A stretch of DNA of 6,234 bases from JABEVB01 sp049965775 (GTDB lineage Bacteria > Planctomycetota > Phycisphaerae > WQYP01), in the NCBI GenBank assembly GCA_049965775.1, contig JBMFVX010000153.1, positions 1-6,234 of the forward strand, read 5' to 3'. Under the pieces are notes generated by a model. The model was not told the origin of the DNA. It made no database searches and saw only the letters and a program-made list of their open reading frames with translations. Positions 1 through 6,105 of the stretch are shown in pieces. Position numbers and translations under genes: made by a program. The first letter of the stretch is position 1. Every line of letters begins with the position of its first letter.

Positions 1-115
1 CCGGTATTACCTATCATCGGAGTATCTCACCATCACACTGCAATAAAGCCTTCAAATTTTGGCCGTGGGAGGTATATAACATGTTACTTCCGAAAAAAAC
101 GGCGATTGGATTGAA

Positions 116-144
116 TTGACCCAACCGCTATCCACCGATATATA
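116..144 (+). promoter_or_regulatory. sigma70-type promoter for the TPR protein gene
   Basis: The sequence shows TTGACC at 116-121 and TATATA at 139-144, separated by exactly 17 nt. This is close to the consensus for a housekeeping sigma factor. Transcription would start near 151, giving a 5' leader of about 85 nt before the ATG at 236. TATAGA at 141-146 is an alternative -10 box at a less favourable 19-nt spacing. It is the best-formed promoter in the window. Confidence 0.6.
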
Positions 145-148
145 GAAC

Positions 149-195
149 GGCGGCTTCGCGTGAGTGCCGCCCAGGCCCAGTGTGCAACCAGCCTG
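149..195 (+). promoter_or_regulatory. tandem hairpins in the 5' leader of the TPR protein gene
   Basis: GGCGGC at 149-154 pairs with GCCGCC at 166-171 around an 11-nt loop. CAGGC at 172-176 can pair with GCCTG at 191-195. Neither stem is followed by a T run, so these are not terminators. They lie at the start of the predicted transcript and could stabilise the mRNA 5' end or modulate translation. No known riboswitch class is recognised. Chance pairing in GC-rich DNA is a real alternative. Confidence 0.25.
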
Positions 196-225
196 AAACA
201 AACGCACCGACTGGCGGTCACCATT

Positions 226-230
226 GAGGA
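226..230 (+). promoter_or_regulatory. Shine-Dalgarno site fixing the TPR gene start
   Basis: GAGGA lies 5 nt upstream of the ATG at 236. It overlaps the in-frame TTG at 224, which therefore cannot use it, so ATG 236 is the preferred start. Confidence 0.7.
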
Positions 231-235
231 ACTCC

Positions 236-2671
236 ATGCGCAATAAACTTATTTCCTTACGACAAAGGTTGTTATTTGCCGCCGCCTCGGCCGCCCTGTT
301 GCTCGGCGCGCACCGTCTTGCCGCGCAAAGTGCCAGCGGCGATGCCCGGCAGATGCTGGCCGATCAGTTGGTGGACGATGCCCGACAGGTCGGCCACAAC
401 ACCCAAATACCCAGTACCCTTGCGGCCCGCCAAGCCATGGCACTGTTGAACCAGGCATATGAACTGGCGCCGGAATCGCCGACGGTGCTGCGGCTGCGCG
501 CCGAAGCCGCGGCGGCCCTCAACAAAACCAGTACGCTGCGCCAAAGCCTGCTGCAGCTTGTCAAACTCAGGCCGCACGACATTGCCGCGCAGGTGCAATT
601 TTTAGATGCGCTGGCGCAGAGCGCACAAACCGTTCGCGGCAAAATCAATATTTATCTTGCAGCGCTCAAACAGCCCGACTTAGACGCACAGGTTGCCTCG
701 GCCATGGCGCTGCGCGTGGGCCGCCTGCTTGAGGCGCAATCGCGTCATCGCCTGGCGCTGAAAATGTTTGAGGAAGCGGTGACGCTCAATTCGGCCAATC
801 TCGCGGCACTGCAGGAGGTTGCGGCCATTTTGCACCAGCGTCATGCGGCGCGCGTTAAACAAGTTGCCGCCTACATTGCGGTTCTGCAAGCTGACCCGTA
901 CCAACCCGCGGCGCTGGCGGCCGTCGGCAATATTCTCGCCTCGGCCAATGACTATCATCATGCGGCGGCGTGGCTTAACAGCGCCATCGCCCAATATCAG
1001 CAGGTGGCCGCACCGGTGCCGCCAGAGCTGATGGTGCAATTGGCGCAAGACTGGGCCATCGCCGGCGACGAGCCGGAATTTGACGCTTTTATGCGTGAAC
1101 TCATCGCGGGCAAACACCCCGCGACGGCACTTTTGATGCTGGACCTGACCGCCCGGAGTGAAGGCCTGCCGGTCAACGGCCCGCGCAGCAGCGCCATTTT
1201 CCAGCAGGTTCGCAAACGCCTGGTTGGGGCACTGGCCAAAAATCCAAAAAATGCCGAGCTATTCGCCGACCTGCTATGGCTTGACCTGTACTATGGCCAT
1301 TCAATTCCGCCCGCCGCCGCCCAGCGCGTGACCGAACTGGGCCGCATGCTCCCCAAAAACTCGCCGACTTACCTGCGGCTGCGCGGCTGGCTGCTGCTGC
1401 GGCAGCACTTTGTCCAGGCGGCCCGCAAGCGTTTTGTCGCCGCCGGAAACGACCCGTACGCCAAGCTTGGGTTGGCCCGGCTGGCGGTTATGGAAAATCG
1501 CAACCAACATGCCGCAAAGATAATACAAGCACTCTGGAATACCCATCCGCAGGGGCTGGTGGCCCTGGCGGCGGCCAATGCAGCCTCCAACCTGGGCGTT
1601 ACGCTGACGCAAGGCGCGGGTGACGCGGCGGTGTCGGCAGAGGCGGCCATCTATCCCAAAGCCATGCTTGGCGCAGTGGAGCATCCGGCCAATGTTGTAC
1701 TGGTAACGGTAAGCTGGCCCAATCAGTACATCAGCTATGGGCAGCCCCTTTATCTGAAGGTGCATTATTTTAATGCCACCAACCATACCTTGGCCGTCGG
1801 ACCGGATACCGCCATCACCACCAACGTGGCATTTATCGGGGCCATTCAAGGGCTTAACACGGTGAACCTCGGCGCGTATGCCGTGGATTCGGACGTGACC
1901 ACTCTCAAGCTTGATCCGCAAAATACGCTGACGGTGCGCTACCGCGTTGACCAGGGACCGCTGCGCGGGCTGCTTTTGACCAACCCGGCGTCGCTGGTGG
2001 GGGGCAACATTCAGGTGATTACGAATCCGCTGGCGGTTGGCGATCAAATGAAAACCGGTCTGGGCGGGCAAATTGTGACGGGAGGCTATTTTAACGTACG
2101 CGGCCTGTTTGACGATGCCGATACCGGCATGGCAACCGCTGCAGCCGAACTTGCCAGCATGCCCCAGGCGCAGCAGATGCTCAACGCCGGCGCCTTGATT
2201 ACCGAGTTGCCCGGGGTGCGCCAGGCCGCGGCTGCCGCGGCAACGCAGCCGGCGTCGCAAGGTGTTAAGCCGCCCGATCTTTCGGCTCTGAGCCGCAAGA
2301 TAACCACAGCTCTTGCCGGATTGCTGGAGCCAGGGGGCGATCCGCTGGTGCAGGCGTGGTTGCTGCGCCGTGCGCCGTTGCGGGGCTTGCCGGCGTCGCT
2401 GACCAAACAGCTTGCATCGCTGAGTCACAGCCCGGTGGCGCTGGTGCGAATGTTCAGCTATGACCGTATGCTGCAGCAGGCCTTGGCCACCGGCAGCCGC
2501 AGCGAAGAAACCGCCACCTCTAAAAAACTACTGGCGCTGTCCAAGGCGGAGAAAAACCCGCAAGCCGCGCGTTGGGCCGGCTGGCTCGCCGAAAACCTGA
2601 CTTTTGCTGCTGCCGCCAATAAGCCTCCGAGCACCGCTGCGGCCACCGCCTCGCCCGCTGCAGCACAGTAA
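236..2671 (+). CDS. Exported TPR-repeat protein with beta-rich central and helical C-terminal domains
   Basis: Predicted protein of 811 aa with no recognised family name. The N-terminus is a classic Sec signal peptide: basic residues (RNKLISLRQR), a hydrophobic core (LLFAAASAALLLGA), then small residues (LAAQSASG) that could be a signal peptidase I site near residue 30. Roughly residues 60-445 are alpha-helical with TPR-like pairs, the clearest near residues 63-92, 170-190, 222-255 and 375-440. Such repeats usually mediate protein-protein contacts. Residues about 484-620 are rich in alternating hydrophobic/polar strands (for example VVLVTVSWPN, PLYLKVHYFN), suggesting an Ig-like or other beta-sandwich fold. 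The remainder is helical and ends in a low-complexity Ala/Pro/Thr tail. The whole protein lacks cysteine. It is transcribed from its own promoter, and the next gene, 95 bp downstream, also has its own -10 box. The likely location is periplasmic or cell-surface, probably as a scaffold; no enzymatic motif is visible. Confidence 0.85.
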   Translation: MRNKLISLRQRLLFAAASAALLLGAHRLAAQSASGDARQMLADQLVDDARQVGHNTQIPSTLAARQAMALLNQAYELAPESPTVLRLRAEAAAALNKTSTLRQSLLQLVKLRPHDIAAQVQFLDALAQSAQTVRGKINIYLAALKQPDLDAQVASAMALRVGRLLEAQSRHRLALKMFEEAVTLNSANLAALQEVAAILHQRHAARVKQVAAYIAVLQADPYQPAALAAVGNILASANDYHHAAAWLNSAIAQYQQVAAPVPPELMVQLAQDWAIAGDEPEFDAFMRELIAGKHPATALLMLDLTARSEGLPVNGPRSSAIFQQVRKRLVGALAKNPKNAELFADLLWLDLYYGHSIPPAAAQRVTELGRMLPKNSPTYLRLRGWLLLRQHFVQAARKRFVAAGNDPYAKLGLARLAVMENRNQHAAKIIQALWNTHPQGLVALAAANAASNLGVTLTQGAGDAAVSAEAAIYPKAMLGAVEHPANVVLVTVSWPNQYISYGQPLYLKVHYFNATNHTLAVGPDTAITTNVAFIGAIQGLNTVNLGAYAVDSDVTTLKLDPQNTLTVRYRVDQGPLRGLLLTNPASLVGGNIQVITNPLAVGDQMKTGLGGQIVTGGYFNVRGLFDDADTGMATAAAELASMPQAQQMLNAGALITELPGVRQAAAAAATQPASQGVKPPDLSALSRKITTALAGLLEPGGDPLVQAWLLRRAPLRGLPASLTKQLASLSHSPVALVRMFSYDRMLQQALATGSRSEETATSKKLLALSKAEKNPQAARWAGWLAENLTFAAAANKPPSTAAATASPAAAQ

Positions 2672-2753
2672 ACCCGCTGGCGGCCACGTTAGCTCACTTG
2701 ATGGATAACCGCGCCCTGCACTCGACGGCGCTTTTTGCCCAAGCGGCCCCGGT

Positions 2754-2759
2754 TATAAT
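2754..2759 (+). promoter_or_regulatory. -10 box for the radical SAM gene
   Basis: A perfect TATAAT lies at 2754-2759 in otherwise GC-rich sequence. No good -35 box stands 16-18 nt upstream; the T-rich CTTTTT at 2731-2736 is the nearest match at 17 nt. The expected start point, about 7 nt downstream, falls at or next to the ATG at 2767, which would make the mRNA leaderless or nearly so. Confidence 0.45.
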
Positions 2760-2766
2760 GGCTGCC

Positions 2767-3858
2767 ATGGGCGATGTGCATTTACCAATTCAACAGCTTC
2801 GCGGCCGGGGCGCCGCCGAAAACCCGCCCAATCGCTTTGAGCGCCGGCGGTATGAACGTGACCCGGACGAGCCGGCGGAGATTCTGGATGAATCAGAATC
2901 GCCAGGCCCGCGAACTGAGCTGATTGCCGATGATGCCAAAAGCATCATTCGCCGCAACGAAAGCCCTGACCTGCCGTTCAATTACAGCCTCAACACTTAC
3001 CGCGGCTGCGAGCACGGCTGCGTTTACTGCTATGCGCGGCCTACGCACGAAACGCTGGGCTACTCGGCGGGGCTTGATTTTGAAACCCGGATTCTCGTCA
3101 AGCACCGCGCCGCGGAACTGCTCCGCCGGGAACTGATGGCCCCGTCGTGGAAGGGTGATGTTATCAATATATCTACCGTTACCGATTGCTATCAGCCGGT
3201 GGAGCGCAAACTGGGCATAACGCGGCAGTGTCTGGCGGTGCTGGCGGAGTTTCGCAATCCGGTGGTGATTGTGAGCAAAAACCATCTGGTGACGCGCGAT
3301 GTGGACCTTTTGGCCGAGCTTGCGGGGCATCAGGCGGCGTTGGTTTGGATTTCGGTTACCACGCTGCGGCCCGATCTTACCGCCATTATGGAGCCGCGTA
3401 CCAGCAGCCCCGCCCGCCGCCTTGCGGCCATCAAGGCTCTGGCACAGGCCGGAGTGCCCGTGGGGGTGCTGGCGGCTCCGGTGATTCCGGGCCTCACCGA
3501 TGAAGAGCTGCCCGCCATACTCAACGCCGCCGCTGCGGCCGGAGCCAGGTTTGCCGGCTACACGCCGGTGCGATTGCCCTACGGCGTAAAGGATTTGTTT
3601 GTCAACTGGCTGCGGCAGCACATGCCCGATCGCGCTGACAAAGTGCTCAACCGCATTCGTGAAGTTCGCGGCGGGCGGCTCAACGATTCTAATTTTTATT
3701 CGCGCATGAGCGGCGAAGGAATATTTATGCAGCAAATTGCCGGGCTTTTTGGCGTGGCTTGCCGCAAAGCCGGCCTGAGCGAAACCCCGCAGCGCCCCTC
3801 AAGTGCGGCATTTCGCAGGCCCGGCGAGCAGCAGTTGAGCCTGTTTGCACCGCCGTAG
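2767..3858 (+). CDS. PA0069-family radical SAM protein (SplB/COG1533-like)
   Basis: Predicted 363-aa iron-sulfur enzyme using S-adenosylmethionine. Family hallmarks are all visible: the N-terminal RGRGAAENPPNRFE block, then the radical SAM cluster motif CEHGCVYC (Cys 81, 85 and 88, CxxxCxxC), which binds the [4Fe-4S] cluster that cleaves SAM. Next come TDCYQPVER (139-147), SVTT, MEPR and PVGVLAAPVIPGLTD. The family is related to spore photoproduct lyase, but its substrate is not established. Cys141 lies near, but not in register with, the hydrogen-donor Cys of SplB (in an SCTD context, from memory). The C-terminus ends in QLSLF (356-360) plus three residues, matching the bacterial sliding-clamp-binding consensus. 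Start choice: in-frame TTG 2698, ATG 2701 and ATG 2758 also exist, but none has a Shine-Dalgarno site. The first three lie upstream of or inside the TATAAT box, and the family block starts about 12 residues after Met 2767. The gene is convergent with the desaturase gene. Confidence 0.9.
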   Translation: MGDVHLPIQQLRGRGAAENPPNRFERRRYERDPDEPAEILDESESPGPRTELIADDAKSIIRRNESPDLPFNYSLNTYRGCEHGCVYCYARPTHETLGYSAGLDFETRILVKHRAAELLRRELMAPSWKGDVINISTVTDCYQPVERKLGITRQCLAVLAEFRNPVVIVSKNHLVTRDVDLLAELAGHQAALVWISVTTLRPDLTAIMEPRTSSPARRLAAIKALAQAGVPVGVLAAPVIPGLTDEELPAILNAAAAAGARFAGYTPVRLPYGVKDLFVNWLRQHMPDRADKVLNRIREVRGGRLNDSNFYSRMSGEGIFMQQIAGLFGVACRKAGLSETPQRPSSAAFRRPGEQQLSLFAPP

Positions 3859-3947
3859 CCCACGGGCAGCGCAAGCGTCTGGCTTGGATCAACAGGCTGT
3901 AAGGTTTTTGGCGCAAACGACATGACAAAGCAAGGCCTTGCGGGCCG
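3859..3947. other. Convergent intergenic gap without a clear terminator
   Basis: This 89-bp gap separates the stop codons of the radical SAM and desaturase genes. It contains a weak hairpin (CAAGC 3872-3876 with GCTTG 3882-3886, 5-nt loop) and a perfect 12-bp palindrome, GCAAGGCCTTGC, at 3930-3941. Neither is followed by a T run on either strand. The only T run, at 3905-3909, is about 20 nt from the weak hairpin. No intrinsic terminator can be supported. Confidence 0.4.
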
Positions 3948-4949
3948 CTATGCCAATCGGTCATAGATCCAACTGAACTGCCGGGGCGGCTGTTTGAGGT
4001 GGTAGTCGCGGATTTCGTCGGCATGGGAGGCGTAGCGCTGTGCCTGGCGGCACAGATATTCCTGAGCTTTGGCGGCAGGGCCGCAAACCGAGCGGCCGGC
4101 GATGTCCCACGTTTCGACGAGATGACTGATGATGGAGGCGTAGTCGTGCACGGTGTAAACGCCGAGGCGCTGGGCGACAATGGCGAAATGATCGAACAGA
4201 TCGGGGTCTTTGCCGTCAAACATAAGTCGTCCGGGCATGGCAATGAGGCCGCGCATCATTTCGCGGAAGGTCAAAATGCCGCCGACCGGGTCGAGATTCA
4301 TAACCTGCAGCATCATGCGGGTGTAAAAGGCCTCATGGCGTGATTCGTCGCCGGCGATTCGCAGGCATATTTTGGCAAGGTTGGCATCGCCCTGGCTTCC
4401 GGCGAGCTTGGCCACGTTGGCGTGCGAAATTTTTGTGGCCCGTTCCTGAAACGAGGTATAAACCAGCCCGGCGTAGGGGTCCATGTTGGCACGGGGGTTA
4501 AAGCCCTCGGCAATGAGATGCTGAACGGTAAGCTCCACGCGGCGCATGTCTACCCGGCCGGTGATGCGGAGATAGGCGTTGAGCAGGTCGCCGTGGCGGT
4601 TTTCTTCGGCGGTCCAGCCGCGCATCCATTGTGCCCAGGGGCGGTCGCTGTCGCCGGTGTAATCGCGGGCAATAAGGTTAAGTGCGATGGCATAGCTGGG
4701 CAGGGCTTCTTCGGTGACCATGTCGCCCACGAGCACGACCAAAACCTCATCTGAGAGGCCTTGTGCCGGGGCGCGGTAGTCGGTGAGCTGCTGCTGCCAG
4801 TTCTCGGCGGCAAAGTCCGGAAGGTAATCGGTGGGTTGCCAGATGCGGTCAATGGGCGCGAGATAGTTGAGGTTCTCCCCGACAAATGGCTCCATTTGGG
4901 CCAAGATCGCAGCTCGCTCATCAAGGGTTTTCAGGTCAATAACTGGCAA
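3948..4949 (-). CDS. Plant-type soluble acyl-[acyl-carrier-protein] desaturase
   Basis: Predicted 333-aa di-iron enzyme of the fatty acid desaturase type 2 family. It would insert a cis double bond into an acyl chain held on acyl carrier protein, using O2 and electrons from reduced ferredoxin, in the cytoplasm. It closely resembles plant stearoyl-ACP delta-9 desaturases (castor enzyme, from memory). All six iron ligands are present: Glu80 (TEEALPSY), Glu116 and His119 (AEENRHGD), Glu169 (SFQERAT), Glu202 and His205 (DESRHE). The last four intervals match castor spacing. Also shared are Trp37 (WQPTDYLPD), a DLFDHFAIVAQRLGVYT block and the terminal SWIYDR. Double-bond position cannot be read from sequence. 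Start choice: the open frame extends to an ATG at 5072, but those 41 codons cross an AT-rich tract and a -10 box and show no family similarity. TTG 4949 has a weak GAGA site and places the first helix correctly. The fallback is ATG 4895, which seems too short. Confidence 0.92.
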   Translation of the reverse strand: MPVIDLKTLDERAAILAQMEPFVGENLNYLAPIDRIWQPTDYLPDFAAENWQQQLTDYRAPAQGLSDEVLVVLVGDMVTEEALPSYAIALNLIARDYTGDSDRPWAQWMRGWTAEENRHGDLLNAYLRITGRVDMRRVELTVQHLIAEGFNPRANMDPYAGLVYTSFQERATKISHANVAKLAGSQGDANLAKICLRIAGDESRHEAFYTRMMLQVMNLDPVGGILTFREMMRGLIAMPGRLMFDGKDPDLFDHFAIVAQRLGVYTVHDYASIISHLVETWDIAGRSVCGPAAKAQEYLCRQAQRYASHADEIRDYHLKQPPRQFSWIYDRLA

Positions 4950-4981
4950 TTCATCTCGATACAGGACATCTACAACATCTA

Positions 4982-5037
4982 AGTATAGAGTGTTTGCGCG
5001 GCAAAGGCCAGATAAAAAATAAAAATTTTGATAATTC
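4982..5037 (-). promoter_or_regulatory. Desaturase promoter with AT-rich UP-like element
   Basis: Read on the minus strand, TATACT lies at 4987-4982, with a predicted start near 4975, about 26 nt before the TTG start. The -35 region is poor (TGGCCT or CTGGCC). The stretch from about 5037 to 5012 is almost pure A/T, exactly where an UP element for the RNA polymerase alpha subunit would lie. In this GC-rich window it is the most AT-rich segment, supporting a strong, UP-dependent promoter. Confidence 0.5.
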
Positions 5038-5046
5038 ACAAAACTA

Positions 5047-5073
5047 AATGTATTCTCATGCGTGAATACCATT
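5047..5073. promoter_or_regulatory. Imperfect palindrome, candidate operator
   Basis: AATGTATTC at 5047-5055 mirrors GAATA(C)CATT at 5064-5073, with one unpaired base and an 8-nt centre. It lies about 75-95 bp upstream of the predicted desaturase start point and over 130 bp upstream of the other promoter. Dyads like this bind dimeric regulators such as TetR or GntR family proteins. No regulator gene is nearby, so the role is inference. Confidence 0.25.
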
Positions 5074-5212
5074 GTGCGTGGTGTGTGCCATGAGTCGCAG
5101 CGGTCGGCATTATCGAGCGGTTTTACATACCGAGGTGCTTGGGCACAGCGGGTTTATCGAGAACCGCAGCGAATGCCCGCCTGCAGCCGCAATGAACCGC
5201 CCCGGCGAGCGT

Positions 5213-5218
5213 TATACT
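5213..5218 (+). promoter_or_regulatory. -10 box for the membrane-anchored protein gene
   Basis: TATACT at 5213-5218 stands in GC-rich sequence. The best -35 position at 17 nt (5190-5195, CAATGA) is a poor match. Transcription would start near 5225, leaving a leader of about 36 nt that contains the ribosome site at 5249-5254. Confidence 0.4.
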
Positions 5219-5248
5219 GCTCGGTTGGGAAGCATTGTTACCAATATA

Positions 5249-5254
5249 GAGGAA
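5249..5254 (+). promoter_or_regulatory. Shine-Dalgarno site fixing the anchored-protein start
   Basis: GAGGAA lies 6 nt before the GTG at 5261, the ideal distance. It decides that start over the in-frame TTG at 5072 and the GTG at 5255, which is too close. Confidence 0.65.
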
Positions 5255-5260
5255 GTGTGC

Positions 5261-6070
5261 GTGAATGCAGGTTCGATAGATAAGGGCAGCGCCATTAAGT
5301 TGGGCTTGGCGGTGGCGCTGCTGGTTGTGGCGGTGATTTGGCTGGTGCTTCATTGGGGCGCCATGTTCGGCCGCGTGGCGGATAAATCCATCGCGGTGTT
5401 TCAGGTGCCGCACCAGGTCGGGGTAGACCCCACAGAGCCCATCGGCCAGAACAATCCGGCGGACAGCACAGCCAAGGGTATGTATATCGCGTACGATTTT
5501 GCCAGCGAGCAGGGCAAACTCTGGATTTACGTTCACCCCAATGATCCGACTTATCATATGACGGCGCTGTTTCAGGAGAGGCTTTCGCGCCGCCGGCCGC
5601 CGCAGTGGGTGACGCAATTGCGTGCCCTGTCGGACCCGGTGGACCGCGCCATTTTTTTTGCGGCGCGGCGCGGGTTGGGCGGACTTGACGCCTGGCTTAG
5701 ATCTGCCGGGGCCACCAGTGAGCAAATGGCAAAGGTAAAAACTGCCTGGGGCGTTTACCACGACTGGCTGGTGCTGTTTAACCAGCAGCAGCACGATGGC
5801 ACGGCGGCTCCAAACGCCCTTGCCGCCATGGAGCAGGCGTTTGCCGCCTATCAAAAAACTCCGGGCGATATTTTTAAGGATCGCGCCAAGCAGCAGGCCG
5901 CCCGGCAGGTGTATGCGGCCGGCATGACTTATGTTGATCACATTGACGCGCTTCGCAACAAACATATGAAGCAGTTATCCGAGGCAATTAAAGCGACGCT
6001 TAACGATACGCAGAAGACCGGTCTAACCGACGCAATCAACAAGCTTCTTAATCGCTATCCGCCGGGGTAG
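5261..6070 (+). CDS. Single-pass membrane-anchored protein of unknown function
   Basis: Predicted 269-aa protein that I do not recognise. After a short N-terminus containing Lys8 and Lys13, residues 12-32 form one strong hydrophobic helix (AIKLGLAVALLVVAVIWLVL), which should be an uncleaved anchor with the rest outside the cytoplasm. Residues about 40-105 look mixed, with strands such as KLWIYVHP. From about residue 115 onward the protein is mainly amphipathic helix and ends in NDTQKTGLTDAINKLLNRYPPG. That tail faintly recalls the LTxxQ repeats of CpxP/Spy-like periplasmic proteins, but it is too weak to assign. There are no cysteines from the GTG onward. The start rests on the Shine-Dalgarno site and on the promoter placed just upstream. 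It is divergent from the desaturase gene and separated by its own -10 box, so shared function is not implied. Confidence 0.8.
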   Translation: MNAGSIDKGSAIKLGLAVALLVVAVIWLVLHWGAMFGRVADKSIAVFQVPHQVGVDPTEPIGQNNPADSTAKGMYIAYDFASEQGKLWIYVHPNDPTYHMTALFQERLSRRRPPQWVTQLRALSDPVDRAIFFAARRGLGGLDAWLRSAGATSEQMAKVKTAWGVYHDWLVLFNQQQHDGTAAPNALAAMEQAFAAYQKTPGDIFKDRAKQQAARQVYAAGMTYVDHIDALRNKHMKQLSEAIKATLNDTQKTGLTDAINKLLNRYPPG

Positions 6071-6081
6071 GAGCCTGTCCA
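6070..6081 (+). repeat. 12-bp direct repeat, copy 1
   Basis: GGAGCCTGTCCA begins on the last base of the TAG stop of the anchored-protein gene. An identical copy lies at 6161-6172, 91 bp on. Confidence 0.6.
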
Positions 6082-6093
6082 TCGCGGGTACAC

Positions 6094-6099
6094 TATACC
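6094..6099 (+). promoter_or_regulatory. Possible -10 box before a short leader frame
   Basis: TATACC at 6094-6099 ends 6 nt before the ATG at 6106, an arrangement much like TATAAT and ATG 2767 at the radical SAM gene. TACACT at 6089-6094 is an alternative. No -35 box is evident. If it is real, the transcript would be leaderless or nearly so. Confidence 0.25.
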
Positions 6100-6105
6100 G
6101 CCATC

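Larger units (their letters stand above)
4950..5260. other. Divergent intergenic region between the desaturase and anchored-protein genes
   Basis: This 311-bp region holds the desaturase promoter on the left, an imperfect palindrome at 5047-5073, repeated and inverted motifs at 5110-5167, and a -10 box for the rightward gene at 5213-5218. Long open frames cross it on both strands, but I judge them non-coding: they lack ribosome sites, they lack similarity to the family where one is known, and the rightward one carries cysteines that the real gene lacks. Confidence 0.5.

Noticed and set aside
81..119. A 12-codon frame preceded by a strong Shine-Dalgarno-like GGGAGG (67-72)
   Set aside because: It is very short and upstream of the TPR gene promoter, and its stop overlaps that promoter's -35 box, so it would not be on the gene's transcript. 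No role is apparent.
52..243. A 63-aa minus-strand frame opposite the TPR gene leader
   Set aside because: It overlaps the promoter and start of the TPR gene, has no evident ribosome site and resembles no family.
1301..2428. A 375-aa minus-strand open frame inside the TPR gene
   Set aside because: It is an antisense shadow of GC-rich coding sequence. Its translation is Arg/Gly/His-rich with no domain, while the plus strand encodes a coherent exported protein.
2893..3735. A 280-aa minus-strand open frame opposite the radical SAM gene
   Set aside because: The plus strand carries unmistakable family motifs; the antisense product has none.
3930..3941. Perfect palindrome GCAAGGCCTTGC considered as a terminator
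   Set aside because: It has no loop to spare and no T run on either strand, so it cannot act as an intrinsic terminator. It could be chance.
5072..5260. Upstream extension of the anchored-protein frame to TTG 5072
   Set aside because: It has no ribosome site, crosses the -10 box, contains cysteines absent from the rest, and would place a non-signal segment before the membrane helix. GTG 5261 has an ideal Shine-Dalgarno site.
5123..5965. A 280-aa minus-strand frame opposite the anchored-protein gene
   Set aside because: It is an antisense shadow rich in Arg/His/Gly with no recognisable domain or start signals.
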